Position numbers and translations under genes: made by a program | The notes under the pieces: generated by a model | The model's input: only the letters and a program-made list of their open reading frames with translations | Told to the model about the DNA's origin: nothing | The model's database searches: none | Source of the DNA: Oscheius onirici | Lineage: Eukaryota > Nematoda > Chromadorea > Rhabditida > Rhabditidae | Direction of reading: 5' to 3' | Length of the DNA stretch: 64,000 nucleotides | Assembly (NCBI GenBank): GCA_932521025.1 | Contig: OW051473.1 | Span: forward strand, 5,828,001 to 5,892,000 | Part shown: piece by piece, positions 23,591 to 37,200 of the stretch | How the letters are laid out: the number at the start of each line of letters is the position of its first letter | How positions within the stretch are numbered: the stretch's first letter is position 1

Positions 23591-25041
23591 AACAGGTGGT
23601 ATACGGCCAGTTCACTTGGTCATATCACAAGGTAGAACGGGCGGTATCCCAGCTTTCACAGAATAAGTTCCGGATATCCAGGAAACTGCAAGGAAATCCA
23701 AAAGTTCTATTTCTATTTATTCACATGATCACGTCCTTGACGAGTGAATCCAAAAGTTACATATTGAGAAAAGAAAACTTCTGCTGAAACAAACGTTTCC
23801 AGCAGAAAGTTTTCACAGTTGAAGTGCCAACTTCTTTGGATTTCTTTAAAAAAGTTGGAGTGATTAAAAGTTTCTGTACGAAATTGTTCATGACTTTCTA
23901 GACTTCTGTGCAATATTGTTGATAGGTGTTCCGTTTACTTAAGGATGGAATTTCCAGCAAAAAAGACTGATAACAAGGAGCAGCCAAAGTAAATATTGTT
24001 TCTCAATACGGACCTATGGATTAATTTAAAGATTTATATATAAGGGGGAATCCTGTGAAGGCTTATACTACTGTAGAACACAGTCACTCTGTTTGACCAA
24101 AGGTGTTAAATCATGTTAACACCACCCTAATACGATTAACATGGCTTACAAAGATAACTGAAACGTGCAAAATATGTCTAATTTTCAGAAGTAAACCTTC
24201 AGCGAGCGATTGATATTTACAAGCATATGTTCACAAAAGGAAACTATGAATTTTTGAAGAAAGTGTCCTAACTGTTACGACGTGTGAGACGAAAGAGGAA
24301 TGCGGTGGCACGGTGTGCTCAAGAAAGGCCGGATCCGTTTTTCGTTCCAAAGTCTCTCCTCCATACGTGGCGTTGATCGCAATTTACAGCCCGTGCGTAT
24401 ATAACTGCTGCTTTCTCTTATCTGCCTGACAGTCGGGAGTCTGAGGCATACAGCTCAGAACAGCTCCACGGCACCTCTTATCACTTTACCGTAGTTTTGT
24501 ACTTTTGTCTTCACCTCCAGTGCGTTTCTACTTCATTTTTGGAGATTCTGCCTTCTGAACGATTCAACCATCAGTTCAATAAATTTTAGTATTGACTGGC
24601 TCCATTTAGAAATGCTGCTGCACTTTTTCAATCAGTTAAAATATGAAAAGGCCAGAAAATGTAACCACAAGGCACAAGAAAAGAAACGAACCTCGGTATC
24701 GCTTACTCTTTTCACATTTTTAAAGATTTCATAGTTTCCGCAGTAATACGCGCTAATACGGTTTCAATTATCGGATTGTGAAAAATAAACATTTTTATTG
24801 AAAAACGGATCAATTATGATCATTTCATTAGGAGGAGCCTAATTTGTCCTTTATTGGCACTCACACTCAATCTCCACCTACTCGTTATCTTTTGAATTCC
24901 GCGATGGCAACTCTTCGTATCTTTAGGGGCCCATTTAAGAGCAGTTTGAGTCGAGTCATATCAGTTTCAGTGGCTACAGTACGCCCGCTTCTTTGAATCT
25001 CTTTTTCAGTCTGGTAGACAACTTCTACTCTTAAATTTCAG

Positions 25042-28000
25042 ATGCGCTTGGGTGTATTCCTAGCCCTAGTGGCTACGGGCCTGGCGCTCGAATGTAACGT
25101 CGGAAATGTGGTTCTGGAGAACGGTGTCATCACCTCCAAGTCCGTCAAGGCTCAGCCTTGCGCCGGTATGTGCTCCCGCGTTGCCCTTTCTACCGACAAG
25201 AAGGATTTTATCATGCTCTCTTGCCAGGAGAACGAGGTTTGTTTCCTCATCAGCCACATTATAATAATTCTTCTCTTAGGTTTCGATCTTCAAGTATACC
25301 GCTGAAAACAACGCCGAGTGCTCTGCCACCGAGCTGGGAACAACGTGTCTTTGCTCCGAGAGTTTCTGCTCCGACTGGAAGGCTGAAGAAAATCTTGTGC
25401 CTCTTCCTGAGGTCCTTGATGACAAGTGAGTTTGCCACAAAACGTGGAAGCACCTTATCTTTCATTTTGGAATCAATTACATGTCGTAAAAATGAGTATT
25501 ACGAGATAAGAGGTTCTACAATAAATATACAATAGTAGACAAAGAAAAATAGTTTTCCAGCACCCAGCCTATCTGCTACGTCGGATACTACTCCAACAAC
25601 GGAGTCTCTACAACTCTTAACAGCGGAGCTACTACCACCTGTGCTGCTGGTCAAGCTTGTGCTTTCATCAGTGGAAGTCTCGGAAACACAGCTCTTGAAG
25701 CCTACCTTTGCACCACTACCGCTGTTTGTCAACAAGCTATTGGAAAAAACGATGGCAACGGAACAATCAATGGAGACAATGTCCAAATGACCTGCTGCAC
25801 TCAAGCTAACTGTACCGGAATCGTAACCAACCCCGCCATCACCGTTCCTCAGACTGTAACTCAAGGAAACAACACCATCAACTGTCTACAGGGAGCTCAG
25901 CTCAACTATGCAAACCTCGGAGATTTCTTCAGTCTCCCTTGTTCTGGTAGCTGCAGCTCAGTCTCTATCAAGACATACGTTGGAGTAAGAAAAAATTAAA
26001 AAAGATTTTCAAAATTGTTTTCAGAGCGGAAGAAACACACAGATCCGTCTTCTTGACCTGTACACGTGCGACCCTGTAGCTGTCTGCGACGCTGTCAATT
26101 TGAACAATGGATGTGGAAACTTGGTTCTGAACAACACCAACTCACTTCTTCGCGGATGTTGTTGTAACACTAACAACTGTATCGACCCTACTCAGCAGCC
26201 ACCAGTCTTTCCTACCAAGCAGTTGAAAGTAGGTTTTATACACCAACATTGGGCAATTGTTTTTAGTGCTACACCGGAATTTATGTTCCATCTACTGGAT
26301 ACACTGTCGGAGCTGAAATGGCTTGTACCGGAAAGTGCGGTCGTATTGACGTTCCTGTCGGTGATATGAACGTGACCACCACCATTGTCAAGTACATGAG
26401 TTGCTTCCCTTACTCGGTAACTGAATAGTTCCGAAAATTTCATCACAATTTTCAGATTTGCCAAGGACTCGGCATTGGGGATGGAGATCAGAGCTACAAT
26501 CCTCCTATGGATGAAGAGACCACTGTCACTTGCTGCAGCTCCAAGGACAACTGCAACATCAGTCCTTACGATCTCAGCCAGATTAGTTACAACGTGTCCG
26601 TCATCCCCACCACGAACTATCCGATCCTCTGCTACGGAAACATTCATCTCAACGGAGTTCCAATGACCACTGGATCCTACTCCATGTGCAGTGGAGAATG
26701 CGCCATGGCTTCCTTCCAAACAACAGTCTTTGGTCAACAACACAACACGACCATCTACACTTGCGACCCCGCCACGATGTGCAAGTCTGCTGGAATCACC
26801 AACGGATGTGCTCAGATCAACGGAACTGGCGTCACTGCTTGCTGCTGCGACGATGACACTTGTTTCGACCCCAACAGAGTCACTCGTGGATCTACCAACT
26901 GCTACACTGGAATCTACGTCAAGGAAGACAACTACCTGAACGGAGGAGAGACTCTCTGTGACGGCTGGTGTGCTAGCTTGTCCACCATTGTCAACAACAA
27001 GAACACTACCACCTACTGGTGCGCTCCAGTCCGCGTCTGCCGTTCTCTCGCTCTGGGAATGGGAGGAGATCAGAACTGCAACACCATCCCTAATGCCAAC
27101 ACTCCCTTGACCGGATGCTGCTGTGCTGAAGGAAACAATTGCAATCTGCCCACCAATCTTCTTCCCAATGTCACGTCTGTTCCAGTCCGCAGAGAGCCTC
27201 CAATCGTCTGTTACGAGGCTATTCACATCAATGGCGTTCCTCAAGGAAATCCCGGCTACAGAATTTGTAACGGAAACTGTGTCTCCATGCAAATGGGAGC
27301 CAAGATCAACGGATCTGCCCAGTCAACGACCCTCTACACTTGCGACTCTTCCGCTTCTTGCAACTCCATGGGACTCAGAAACAGCTGTGGATCTGTCGAC
27401 GGAACCGTCTACTCTTGCTGTTGCGACACCGACGCCTGTATCGATCCTACTTTCAACCGCAGTCCTGACCGCAATCTCAAGTGCTACGTTGGAGTCAACA
27501 GCAACATTGTCTTCGCCGGAACCATGGTCAATTGTAACGGAAGATGCGCCAACATCACAACGAGCATCGGCGGCACTCCCTTCTCTACCTATCACTGTGT
27601 CCCCAACAGTTTCTGCAGGCAAGTGCTAAAGTTTAAAAATTGGCCGCAACTAAAACAAAACAGTAAAACCTTTTTGTTTTATTTGTCTGAATAGTTGAAA
27701 ACTAAATATGTGAAAATTATTTGATCTAATTTTAGTGCTGTTGCTCTCGATAACGCCTGTGACGTTCTCCAAATTGATCGTGCCTTGGTCGGATGTTGCT
27801 GTGACAGCTCCGACGGATGTAACGCTCTCGGAACCAACTTGACCACCGCTATCCCCGTCAGCCCTCCCGAGACTCCGATTGCTTGCTACTCTGGTCTCCA
27901 TATCAACAGCACGACCTGGACAGCTGGATCAGGGTAATCTACAGTTTCTAACAATTGGTCATACATAACTTATAGATGGAGCACTTGTATGGGAGACTGT

Positions 28001-31000
28001 ATGGTTCTCTCTATCAATTCCAGTTTCAATGGACAATTCATGACTGCTAGCATGTACACCTGCGATCCCACCACCATCTGTACTTCTCTCAACATGACTA
28101 ACAGATGCCATCCTCTTGAAACTGGAGTATTTGGATGCTGCTGTTCAGATTCTGCATGCATCGACCCTACCAAAAATCCTCCCAAGTTCCCCCGAGGACG
28201 TCCGTTGAACTGTTACAACGGAATAGTTTCCGGATACAACAACTTGTCTGCCGGAGCCGAACAATCTTGCGACGGAGCCTGTGCCTCACTTCAGTCTGTG
28301 GTCTATGGCGTCAACTTCACTGTCTTCTCCTGCGTTCCCAAACAGATCTGCAGCCAACTTGGACTCTATGACGACTGTAACACCTTTCAAGCCGATCGTG
28401 CCATCTCTGGATGTTGCTGTGACAATGCGGACAACTGCAACGTCTTCCAACGCAACATTACGGTTCCTCCTCCTGCTCCTCGTGAACACGACTTCCCGAT
28501 TGTCTGTTTCCAGGGTATCTTCTTGAACAATAGAGGAATCTCCATCGCTGGGTAAGATAAACTGTTGATTTAACTCATTTAACTTTTTTAGATGGCAAAC
28601 ATGTATGGGAGACTGTGCTCTCATCAGCTTCAACACCACTTTGAACGGAACCAACATGCAAGCCGATTGGTATACTTGTGATCCAGCTGCCGTCTGCCAT
28701 CAACTGAGTATGATTTTTACTTATGTTCGTTAATGACACCATTGCAGACGTTGTCAACAGATGTCAACAAGTCGAGCCTGGAATTAGCGGTTGCTGTTGT
28801 GAGACTGATGCTTGTCTTGATCCTACCCGCGTCCCAGCCAAGAAGCCCGGACCGCCTCTGAAGTGCTACGTCGGAGTCAAGTCTGTTCAGGGACGTGTCA
28901 CCAACATCGACGTCGGAGCCGAAGCCTACTGTGATGGAATGTGCGGAAACATCCATGGTCTCGTTGGAGCCTACAACGTGTCTACCTACTTCTGCGCCCC
29001 CATGAATCTCTGCAAATCCCTTGAACTCAACAACAACCAGAGACAACTTCCTGGAGACCGATTCATTACCGCCTACTGCTGTGACCTCGGAGACAACTGT
29101 AACGTCAGAGATCCCGTAAGACTGTTTTTTTAACTAAACTAACACTTTTCAGGCCATTAACACGACCCGACCTGTCAGTCCTCCCGAGTACCCGGTCTCT
29201 TGCTATTCCGGAGTCTTCGTCAATGGAATGAGTATTTCTGATGGAGGATGGATGGCTTGCAACGGAGACTGTGCTCTGATCAGCATGAACTCTACTTTCG
29301 CCAATGGAACCAGTGTCAACGCCGAACTCTACACCTGTGATCCTACCTCTGTCTGCCGCGGACTCAACCTCACCAACAACTGTGCCACTGTCGAAGATGG
29401 GCTCATGGGATGTTGCTGTGACAGTAACGGATGTCTCGACCCTACCAGACGCCCACCCAAGAGACCTGGACAGCTTTATTGTTACGCCGGAATCCAATCT
29501 GACATGGCTAATGTCAGCACCGGAGCTGCTGTTGCTTGCAGCGGAAAATGCGGTTCTCTCAACGGAAATCTGGCTGGATACAACGTGTCCATCTTTGCCT
29601 GTGTGGACAGCGCTGTCTGCCGTGGACTCAACCTCTACGACGACTGTACTACTATCCCTGGAGACCGCGAAGTAAACGCCTGCTGCTGTGACAACTACAG
29701 CTACTGTAACACTCGTCATCACAACATCACGAGCATTCCTCCTCCCAATCCCAACACCGAGTTCCCAATTTCCTGCTGGAACGGACTTCGTCTCAACGGC
29801 CAAGACATATCTCCTGGACGTTGGCAAGTTTGCAACGGTGACTGTGCTTCGATCCAGATGAACACCACCGTCAATGGCCAATCTCATTCTCTCAGCCTCT
29901 ACGCTTGTGACCCAACATCTGTCTGTACAGCTCTGAGTAGGTTTACCGCTTGAAATAATAACAAACATTCTTAGAAACCAGAAACTCTTGCAACAACATC
30001 GAGCCTGGACTCTATGGATGCTGTTGTGACACTGATGGTTGCATCAACCCCATGAAGAACAAGAGCCCTGACAGTCCGCTTACCTGCTACGTCGGAGTTC
30101 AGTCCAACTACAACCCTGCCTTCGCTTCCGGAGTCGGAGCCAACGTCTACTGTAACGGAAGATGCGCTTCTCTTCAAGGAACAATCGGAGGATTCAACAC
30201 CACCACCTTCCATTGCGTTGACACCAGCATCTGCAAATACCTTCAGCTTGACAACGCCTGCAACAGCCTCAGCAACCGCGATCGTGAAGTCCAAGCTTGT
30301 TGTTGCGACAACGGACCTGCCTGTAACGTCTACCAGGCCGGAGTCTCAATGAGCATTCCTCCTGTGCAAAACTCAACAGAGGGATACATTGCTTGCTATT
30401 CTGGAATCTGGCTCAACGGAAACAAGATCACTCCTGGAACCTACCAGGCTTGCCAAGGAGACTGCGCTTCAGTTGAGATCAACACCAGTCTCAATGGATT
30501 CAATCACACTGCCACTCTCTACACCTGCGACCCTTCGACCGTCTGCCGTTCTTTGAACACCATGAACAACTGCGGACCTCTCGAGCCAGGACTCAAGGGA
30601 TGCTGTTGCGACAGTGATGCCTGTATCGATCCCACCAAGAACCGTTCTCCCGACCGATCCGTGTATTGCTACGTTGGAGTTTACAACGGAGCTCTCAACA
30701 ACAGTATCGGAGATCAAGTTCTTTGTGACCAAGGAAGAAAGTGCATGTCTCTGGCTACCCAAGTCAACGGTACCTTGATGAAGGCCTACGCCTGCGTCCA
30801 GCCAACCATTTGTGCCGGCCTCGGAATTGACGGACAATGTCAGTCTACTCCCGGAGACACTGCTGTTACTGCCTGCTGCTGCGACAGTTCCAACATGTGC
30901 AATGTCGGAACTGAATACGTTGGAACCAACATCCCCAAGCTCAACTTCACTGGAAACCCAATTGCTTGCTGGTCAGGACTCTACGTCAACGGAAATGCTA

Positions 31001-32705
31001 CTGGAAAGGTTGGATGGAGCAATTGCAACGGTGACTGTGCTGCTATCCAAATCAACACCACTGCTCTTGGAATGACCAACGTTGCCACGCTCTATACCTG
31101 CGACCCTGCCACTCTCTGCAAACAGCTCAACATCGACAACACCTGTGGAACCCTTGACAAAATCCCTGGCCTCACCGGATGCTGCTGCAGTTCCGACGCC
31201 TGTATGGATGCCAACTCAATTGTTCCCAAATCTCAGCAAATGGTCTGCTATGCCGGAGTTGTCACCACCTATTCGAACAACTCTGGAGGAATCATGGCTG
31301 GTGCAGCAGTCAAATGTAACGGACGTTGCGCTTCTCTCACATCTACTGTTGCCAAATACAACGTGACCCTCTATCAATGCATTTCTACCAACATCTGCCA
31401 GCAGCTTGGAATTGACGGAACCTGTGACACCATCTACCAGGATCGTGCCATCACTGGATGCTGTTGCTCCAACGCCGATAACTGTAACATTCAAGGAACC
31501 GGAGTGAGTTTAATTTTAAAACGTAACAGAAAGATTTATAGATTGATCCACCAGGATCCCCCAACTACACCGAACCTGTCATCGCTTGCTACAACGGTCT
31601 GTGGTTGAACAATGCTGCTATTGCTGATGGCGGATACACTGGCTGCAACGGAAAGTGCTCTTCCATCACTCTCAACACCACTGTCATGAGTGTCAACCAA
31701 CAGGCTACCCTGTACACCTGCGACCCTGCCGCTGTCTGCTCTCAGCTTAGTAAGATTTTATTTGTACTTTTCGAAAGTTATGTTTCAGATCTCACTAACA
31801 CTTGTGGATCTCCCGAACCTGGAATTACCGGTTGCTGCTGCGACTCTGACGCTTGCATCGATCCTAACTACAACAGATCTCCCGATCGTGTCCTCAGCTG
31901 CTACGTCGGAGCCTGGAACGCTGCTAACAACGGAAGTGTTGGAGCCTACGTAAGACATCTTTTGAATCGGATCTAAACGGTTTATTTAGACCACTTGCAA
32001 CGGAAAGTGCGCTTCCATTTCTACCTACCAGAGCCAGAAGCTGTACAAGGTCTACTTCTGTCTCAATGCTCAGCAGACTGAATCTCTCGGAGTCGACAAC
32101 GGCTGCAGACTTATTCCATCTGACCGCTCCATTCAAGCGTGCGTCTGTGATGACAGCAATAATTGCAACGTCAAGACCGGAGAGTTCCCTGCACCTAACG
32201 CTGTCAACATCACTGTAAGTCGCAGACACAATACCATAAATGGATGGAAATTTAGTACGACGCTCCTCCAATCACCTGCTGGAGCGGAGCTTACGTCAAC
32301 GGTCAGGAACAGGGTCAGGTCGGCTGGATTGGATGCACCGGAAACTGTGCTTCTATCCAGTTCAACACCACCTTAAACGGAGTGAGCAACACCCTTGTTC
32401 TCTACACTTGCGATCCTGCTGCAGCGTGTAAAGCCCTTGGTAAGTATTTCAACTTTTCTTTCTTGTTGCTTTAAAACTTTCTCTATATTAAAATTTCAGG
32501 ACTGAGCAACCAGTGTAACGGAGTCGACGCTATTCCTGGTCTGAAAGGTTGTTGTTGTGACCAGAATGCCTGTATGACAAGCGCCTCGATTTACCCTCAG
32601 CTGAACAATAACAATAACGGTAAACCTGGTGGATCGTCTTCGGTGTTGCCCACTGCCCTTGTCATCGCTTTCACTGCTGTATATACTTTGTTGCGGCAAG
32701 ACTAG
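25042..32705 (+). CDS. giant cysteine-module surface protein, copy 1
   Basis: Secreted, probably membrane- or GPI-anchored protein of about 2,250 residues. It has a signal peptide (MRLGVFLALVATGLAL), then about 23 cysteine-rich modules of about 85-95 residues alternating between two types. Type A is CYxGxxxNG, CxGDCAS, LYTCDPxxVC, NxCG, GCCCDSDACIDP. Type B is CYVGV, CxGRCAS, YxCxxxxxCxxLGxDxxC, DR, CCCxxxxNCN. The CCCxxxxCN end recalls nematode ET-module and Ly6/uPAR-type domains; this is from pattern only. A glycine/serine spacer and a hydrophobic tail (VLPTALVIAFTAVYTLL) end it. There are about 17 exons: the 5' and 3' parts are intron-rich, and one 1.5-kb exon (29974-31502) holds several modules. 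One intron (27618-27734) begins with GC (AG/GCAAGT). An acceptor lies right before the ATG. Codon choice in the middle is strongly uniform (AAC, GGA, TGC, CTC), suggesting high expression. Function unknown. Confidence 0.9.
25203..28065 (+). repeat. 2.86-kb block shared with giant gene 2 (copy a)
   Basis: Matches 34466-37328 at a constant offset of 9,263 bp. Every stretch compared by eye is identical, including introns and unrelated reading frames on both strands. It covers the end of exon 1 through the first half of module 9. Confidence 0.93.
31711..31912 (+). repeat. 0.2-kb block shared with giant gene 2 (copy a)
   Basis: Matches 37316-37517 with a single difference seen (AACCTGG against AACTTGG) and includes a complete intron. 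In gene 2 it directly follows the 2.86-kb block. Confidence 0.9.
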
Positions 32706-32768
32706 AGTTGTCATTTTAGATTTTCCCAAATCTCATGAGTATGCAAATATTTTGTTGATGAGAAATGA

Positions 32769-32774
32769 AATAAA
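32769..32774 (+). terminator. poly(A) signal of giant gene 1
   Basis: AATAAA 64 nt after the stop codon at 32703-32705. Confidence 0.65.
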
Positions 32775-33148
32775 GAGTTTATTATTTACTCCTCTTCCTG
32801 TTGTTCAATTCTTCCAGGTTGACCGGGTTCTATGAATAATTGACTTTATTCAGAGAGAACTCTTAAAACTGAGAAAACTTTATGGGGTTTGAAAAAAAAA
32901 GATAAGAAAACTTCTTAGGTTTTCATCAAAAGAGGAAGAAAACAATTGCTACCAGCTCTGGGTTTTAAAAACGAAAGAAGAGAAGCCAGGGAATTTGGGA
33001 GGATTCATACATGGGGAGAGAAAGATGGTGCGGGGATTTGAAATACATCAATTGGTGGGAAAGAAGAAATGAGAATCAGGTCTGAAAAATGATGATTTAA
33101 AGAAACATTATCTTTGCTGGGAATTCATGAGTTTGTTCATTTTAGTTA

Positions 33149-33279
33149 GCCAAAACGGGAAATTTTGGCAAAATCGTCGATTTTGACCAAAATCGGGAAA
33201 ATTGGCCAAAACGGAATATTTAGGAAAAATCTTCGATTTTGACCAAAATTGAGAAAATGGCCAAAACGGGAAATTTGGG
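33149..33279 (+). repeat. tandem repeat, about 56 bp x 2.3
   Basis: The unit starts GCCAAAACGG and contains TCGATTTTGACCAAAAT. Copies begin at 33149, 33205 and 33260 (spacings 56 and 55 bp), the last one partial. It resembles the simple CAAAA/TTTTG minisatellites common in worm intergenic DNA. Confidence 0.85.
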
Positions 33280-34292
33280 CATATGATAAAATGATGCTAA
33301 AAGTAAACAGACGGCAACAGCCGTCAAAAACGTAACAGATAGGAGTAATGCTGAAACTTCTGTTTGCAAAAGTCTATTCATTGGCGTTTGTAAACCCGTT
33401 TGAATTCGCGCGCTATTTATTAGCGCGAGGTTTGGAATGTGGTGAAGAAGGGCTGCTTTCTCGTCTGTTTTTATCCATTTATTTTCTACTTTATTGTTTT
33501 TGCTGGTATTATTTGGCCATAAAATAAAAGCAAAAGAGTAGAAAAAATGAATTGAAGTCTGTGGATTCGAATCTGAGAATAGTCGTAGATTACTGAGCAA
33601 AAACACTACCAATACACTATATAAACGCCGGATTACTGTATTTTGGCCGCCGCGGGCGCTTCCGGGTTCCTTTAATGAAGTTGATTCCGCTTATCTTGTA
33701 TTCGGAACAAAAAGTTTTATTGACAGAAAAAGCGAAAACGCTAGATTGTCAATAATATACAGGGTTTGAAGTATGAAATGACTAACTTACAACTCTTCTG
33801 CTGAGTCATTTCAATTTCCCGTACTGTCACTGTTATCAGAAACGTTTTAAACCGTTTTTAAGCTTTTTAAGTAACACCGTTGCAAACTGCAATGTTCCGA
33901 AAGAAGTGTGATTGCGCCAGATCCTTTCTCACTTCTTAGTTACATACAATAAATTTTAAACATTAAAAACGCAGGTTTGTGTCCTTGCCAACCATTGTTA
34001 AAAATGAACAGGATGGATTAGTGGTAATCAGAACTTCTCATCCGTATCTTGACCATCTCGTATCTATGGAGTCTCATTTAAACACTGTCTACGGAGACTT
34101 ATCAGAATCGGTGGCTTTTGAGCGCTTGCTTCATTAATCCTACTTATTGACGGTTTTACGATTGATTTTGATTTGTTTTGTTTTCCTCTGGCATTAAAAG
34201 CAATAAATTGCTTTACGGCTATGAGTACTGTAACGTCTTTTTCTTAGAATCTTATTCTCCAGAGAAAAGATGGCTCTAGTCTTAAATTTTAG

Positions 34293-37200
34293 ATGCGCTT
34301 GGGTCTATTCCTAGCCCTAGTGGCTACAGCACTGGCTCTCGACTGCAACATTGGAAATGTTGTTCTCGAGGACGGAGTCATTACCTCTAAATTTCTCAAA
34401 CACCAACCATGCGCTGGAATGTGTTCTCGGGTTGTGTTTTCAACTGGCAACAAAGACTTTATTATGGATTTTATCATGCTCTCTTGCCAGGAGAACGAGG
34501 TTTGTTTCCTCATCAGCCACATTATAATAATTCTTCTCTTAGGTTTCGATCTTCAAGTATACCGCTGAAAACAACGCCGAGTGCTCTGCCACCGAGCTGG
34601 GAACAACGTGTCTTTGCTCCGAGAGTTTCTGCTCCGACTGGAAGGCTGAAGAAAATCTTGTGCCTCTTCCTGAGGTCCTTGATGACAAGTGAGTTTGCCA
34701 CAAAACGTGGAAGCACCTTATCTTTCATTTTGGAATCAATTACATGTCGTAAAAATGAGTATTACGAGATAAGAGGTTCTACAATAAATATACAATAGTA
34801 GACAAAGAAAAATAGTTTTCCAGCACCCAGCCTATCTGCTACGTCGGATACTACTCCAACAACGGAGTCTCTACAACTCTTAACAGCGGAGCTACTACCA
34901 CCTGTGCTGCTGGTCAAGCTTGTGCTTTCATCAGTGGAAGTCTCGGAAACACAGCTCTTGAAGCCTACCTTTGCACCACTACCGCTGTTTGTCAACAAGC
35001 TATTGGAAAAAACGATGGCAACGGAACAATCAATGGAGACAATGTCCAAATGACCTGCTGCACTCAAGCTAACTGTACCGGAATCGTAACCAACCCCGCC
35101 ATCACCGTTCCTCAGACTGTAACTCAAGGAAACAACACCATCAACTGTCTACAGGGAGCTCAGCTCAACTATGCAAACCTCGGAGATTTCTTCAGTCTCC
35201 CTTGTTCTGGTAGCTGCAGCTCAGTCTCTATCAAGACATACGTTGGAGTAAGAAAAAATTAAAAAAGATTTTCAAAATTGTTTTCAGAGCGGAAGAAACA
35301 CACAGATCCGTCTTCTTGACCTGTACACGTGCGACCCTGTAGCTGTCTGCGACGCTGTCAATTTGAACAATGGATGTGGAAACTTGGTTCTGAACAACAC
35401 CAACTCACTTCTTCGCGGATGTTGTTGTAACACTAACAACTGTATCGACCCTACTCAGCAGCCACCAGTCTTTCCTACCAAGCAGTTGAAAGTAGGTTTT
35501 ATACACCAACATTGGGCAATTGTTTTTAGTGCTACACCGGAATTTATGTTCCATCTACTGGATACACTGTCGGAGCTGAAATGGCTTGTACCGGAAAGTG
35601 CGGTCGTATTGACGTTCCTGTCGGTGATATGAACGTGACCACCACCATTGTCAAGTACATGAGTTGCTTCCCTTACTCGGTAACTGAATAGTTCCGAAAA
35701 TTTCATCACAATTTTCAGATTTGCCAAGGACTCGGCATTGGGGATGGAGATCAGAGCTACAATCCTCCTATGGATGAAGAGACCACTGTCACTTGCTGCA
35801 GCTCCAAGGACAACTGCAACATCAGTCCTTACGATCTCAGCCAGATTAGTTACAACGTGTCCGTCATCCCCACCACGAACTATCCGATCCTCTGCTACGG
35901 AAACATTCATCTCAACGGAGTTCCAATGACCACTGGATCCTACTCCATGTGCAGTGGAGAATGCGCCATGGCTTCCTTCCAAACAACAGTCTTTGGTCAA
36001 CAACACAACACGACCATCTACACTTGCGACCCCGCCACGATGTGCAAGTCTGCTGGAATCACCAACGGATGTGCTCAGATCAACGGAACTGGCGTCACTG
36101 CTTGCTGCTGCGACGATGACACTTGTTTCGACCCCAACAGAGTCACTCGTGGATCTACCAACTGCTACACTGGAATCTACGTCAAGGAAGACAACTACCT
36201 GAACGGAGGAGAGACTCTCTGTGACGGCTGGTGTGCTAGCTTGTCCACCATTGTCAACAACAAGAACACTACCACCTACTGGTGCGCTCCAGTCCGCGTC
36301 TGCCGTTCTCTCGCTCTGGGAATGGGAGGAGATCAGAACTGCAACACCATCCCTAATGCCAACACTCCCTTGACCGGATGCTGCTGTGCTGAAGGAAACA
36401 ATTGCAATCTGCCCACCAATCTTCTTCCCAATGTCACGTCTGTTCCAGTCCGCAGAGAGCCTCCAATCGTCTGTTACGAGGCTATTCACATCAATGGCGT
36501 TCCTCAAGGAAATCCCGGCTACAGAATTTGTAACGGAAACTGTGTCTCCATGCAAATGGGAGCCAAGATCAACGGATCTGCCCAGTCAACGACCCTCTAC
36601 ACTTGCGACTCTTCCGCTTCTTGCAACTCCATGGGACTCAGAAACAGCTGTGGATCTGTCGACGGAACCGTCTACTCTTGCTGTTGCGACACCGACGCCT
36701 GTATCGATCCTACTTTCAACCGCAGTCCTGACCGCAATCTCAAGTGCTACGTTGGAGTCAACAGCAACATTGTCTTCGCCGGAACCATGGTCAATTGTAA
36801 CGGAAGATGCGCCAACATCACAACGAGCATCGGCGGCACTCCCTTCTCTACCTATCACTGTGTCCCCAACAGTTTCTGCAGGCAAGTGCTAAAGTTTAAA
36901 AATTGGCCGCAACTAAAACAAAACAGTAAAACCTTTTTGTTTTATTTGTCTGAATAGTTGAAAACTAAATATGTGAAAATTATTTGATCTAATTTTAGTG
37001 CTGTTGCTCTCGATAACGCCTGTGACGTTCTCCAAATTGATCGTGCCTTGGTCGGATGTTGCTGTGACAGCTCCGACGGATGTAACGCTCTCGGAACCAA
37101 CTTGACCACCGCTATCCCCGTCAGCCCTCCCGAGACTCCGATTGCTTGCTACTCTGGTCTCCATATCAACAGCACGACCTGGACAGCTGGATCAGGGTAA

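Larger units (their letters stand above)
20634..25041. other. gene-poor region upstream of the giant gene array
   Basis: About 4.4 kb with no intact gene that can be supported. It contains minus-strand coding-like fragments at 21290-21671 and 22970-23590 (listed separately). A + fragment at 22695-22877 (SIVDKLSLLDEKAQKLTV) has possible splice signals but no partners. Much of 23.9-25.0 kb is AT-rich and non-coding, with TATATA-type stretches near 24040 and 24394. Just before the giant gene ATG is an acceptor CTTAAATTTCAG. Confidence 0.45.
32706..34292. other. spacer between the two giant genes
   Basis: About 1.6 kb without a supported gene. It holds the 3' UTR of gene 1, an A-rich zone around 32880-33060, the small tandem repeat at 33149-33279, and a GC-rich patch near 33645-33670 (GGCCGCCGCGGGCGC). 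The minus-strand frame at 33220-33612 partly overlaps the repeat and shows no domain. The promoter of gene 2 must lie here. Apart from a CTTAAATTT(C/T)AG before the ATG it shows no clear similarity to the region upstream of gene 1. Confidence 0.5.

Noticed and set aside
26192..27292. 366-codon open frame on the minus strand (and its twin at 35455-36555)
   Set aside because: It is antisense to the highly biased codons of the giant gene; the Val/Ser-rich, low-complexity translation and the lack of splice or start context mark it as a shadow.
33149..33279. CRISPR-like array
   Set aside because: Only 2.3 directly adjoining copies without spacers, in a eukaryotic genome; it is a simple minisatellite.
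33220..33612. 130-codon minus-strand frame between the giant genes
   Set aside because: Overlaps the tandem repeat, has no domain, no splice signals and no supporting context.
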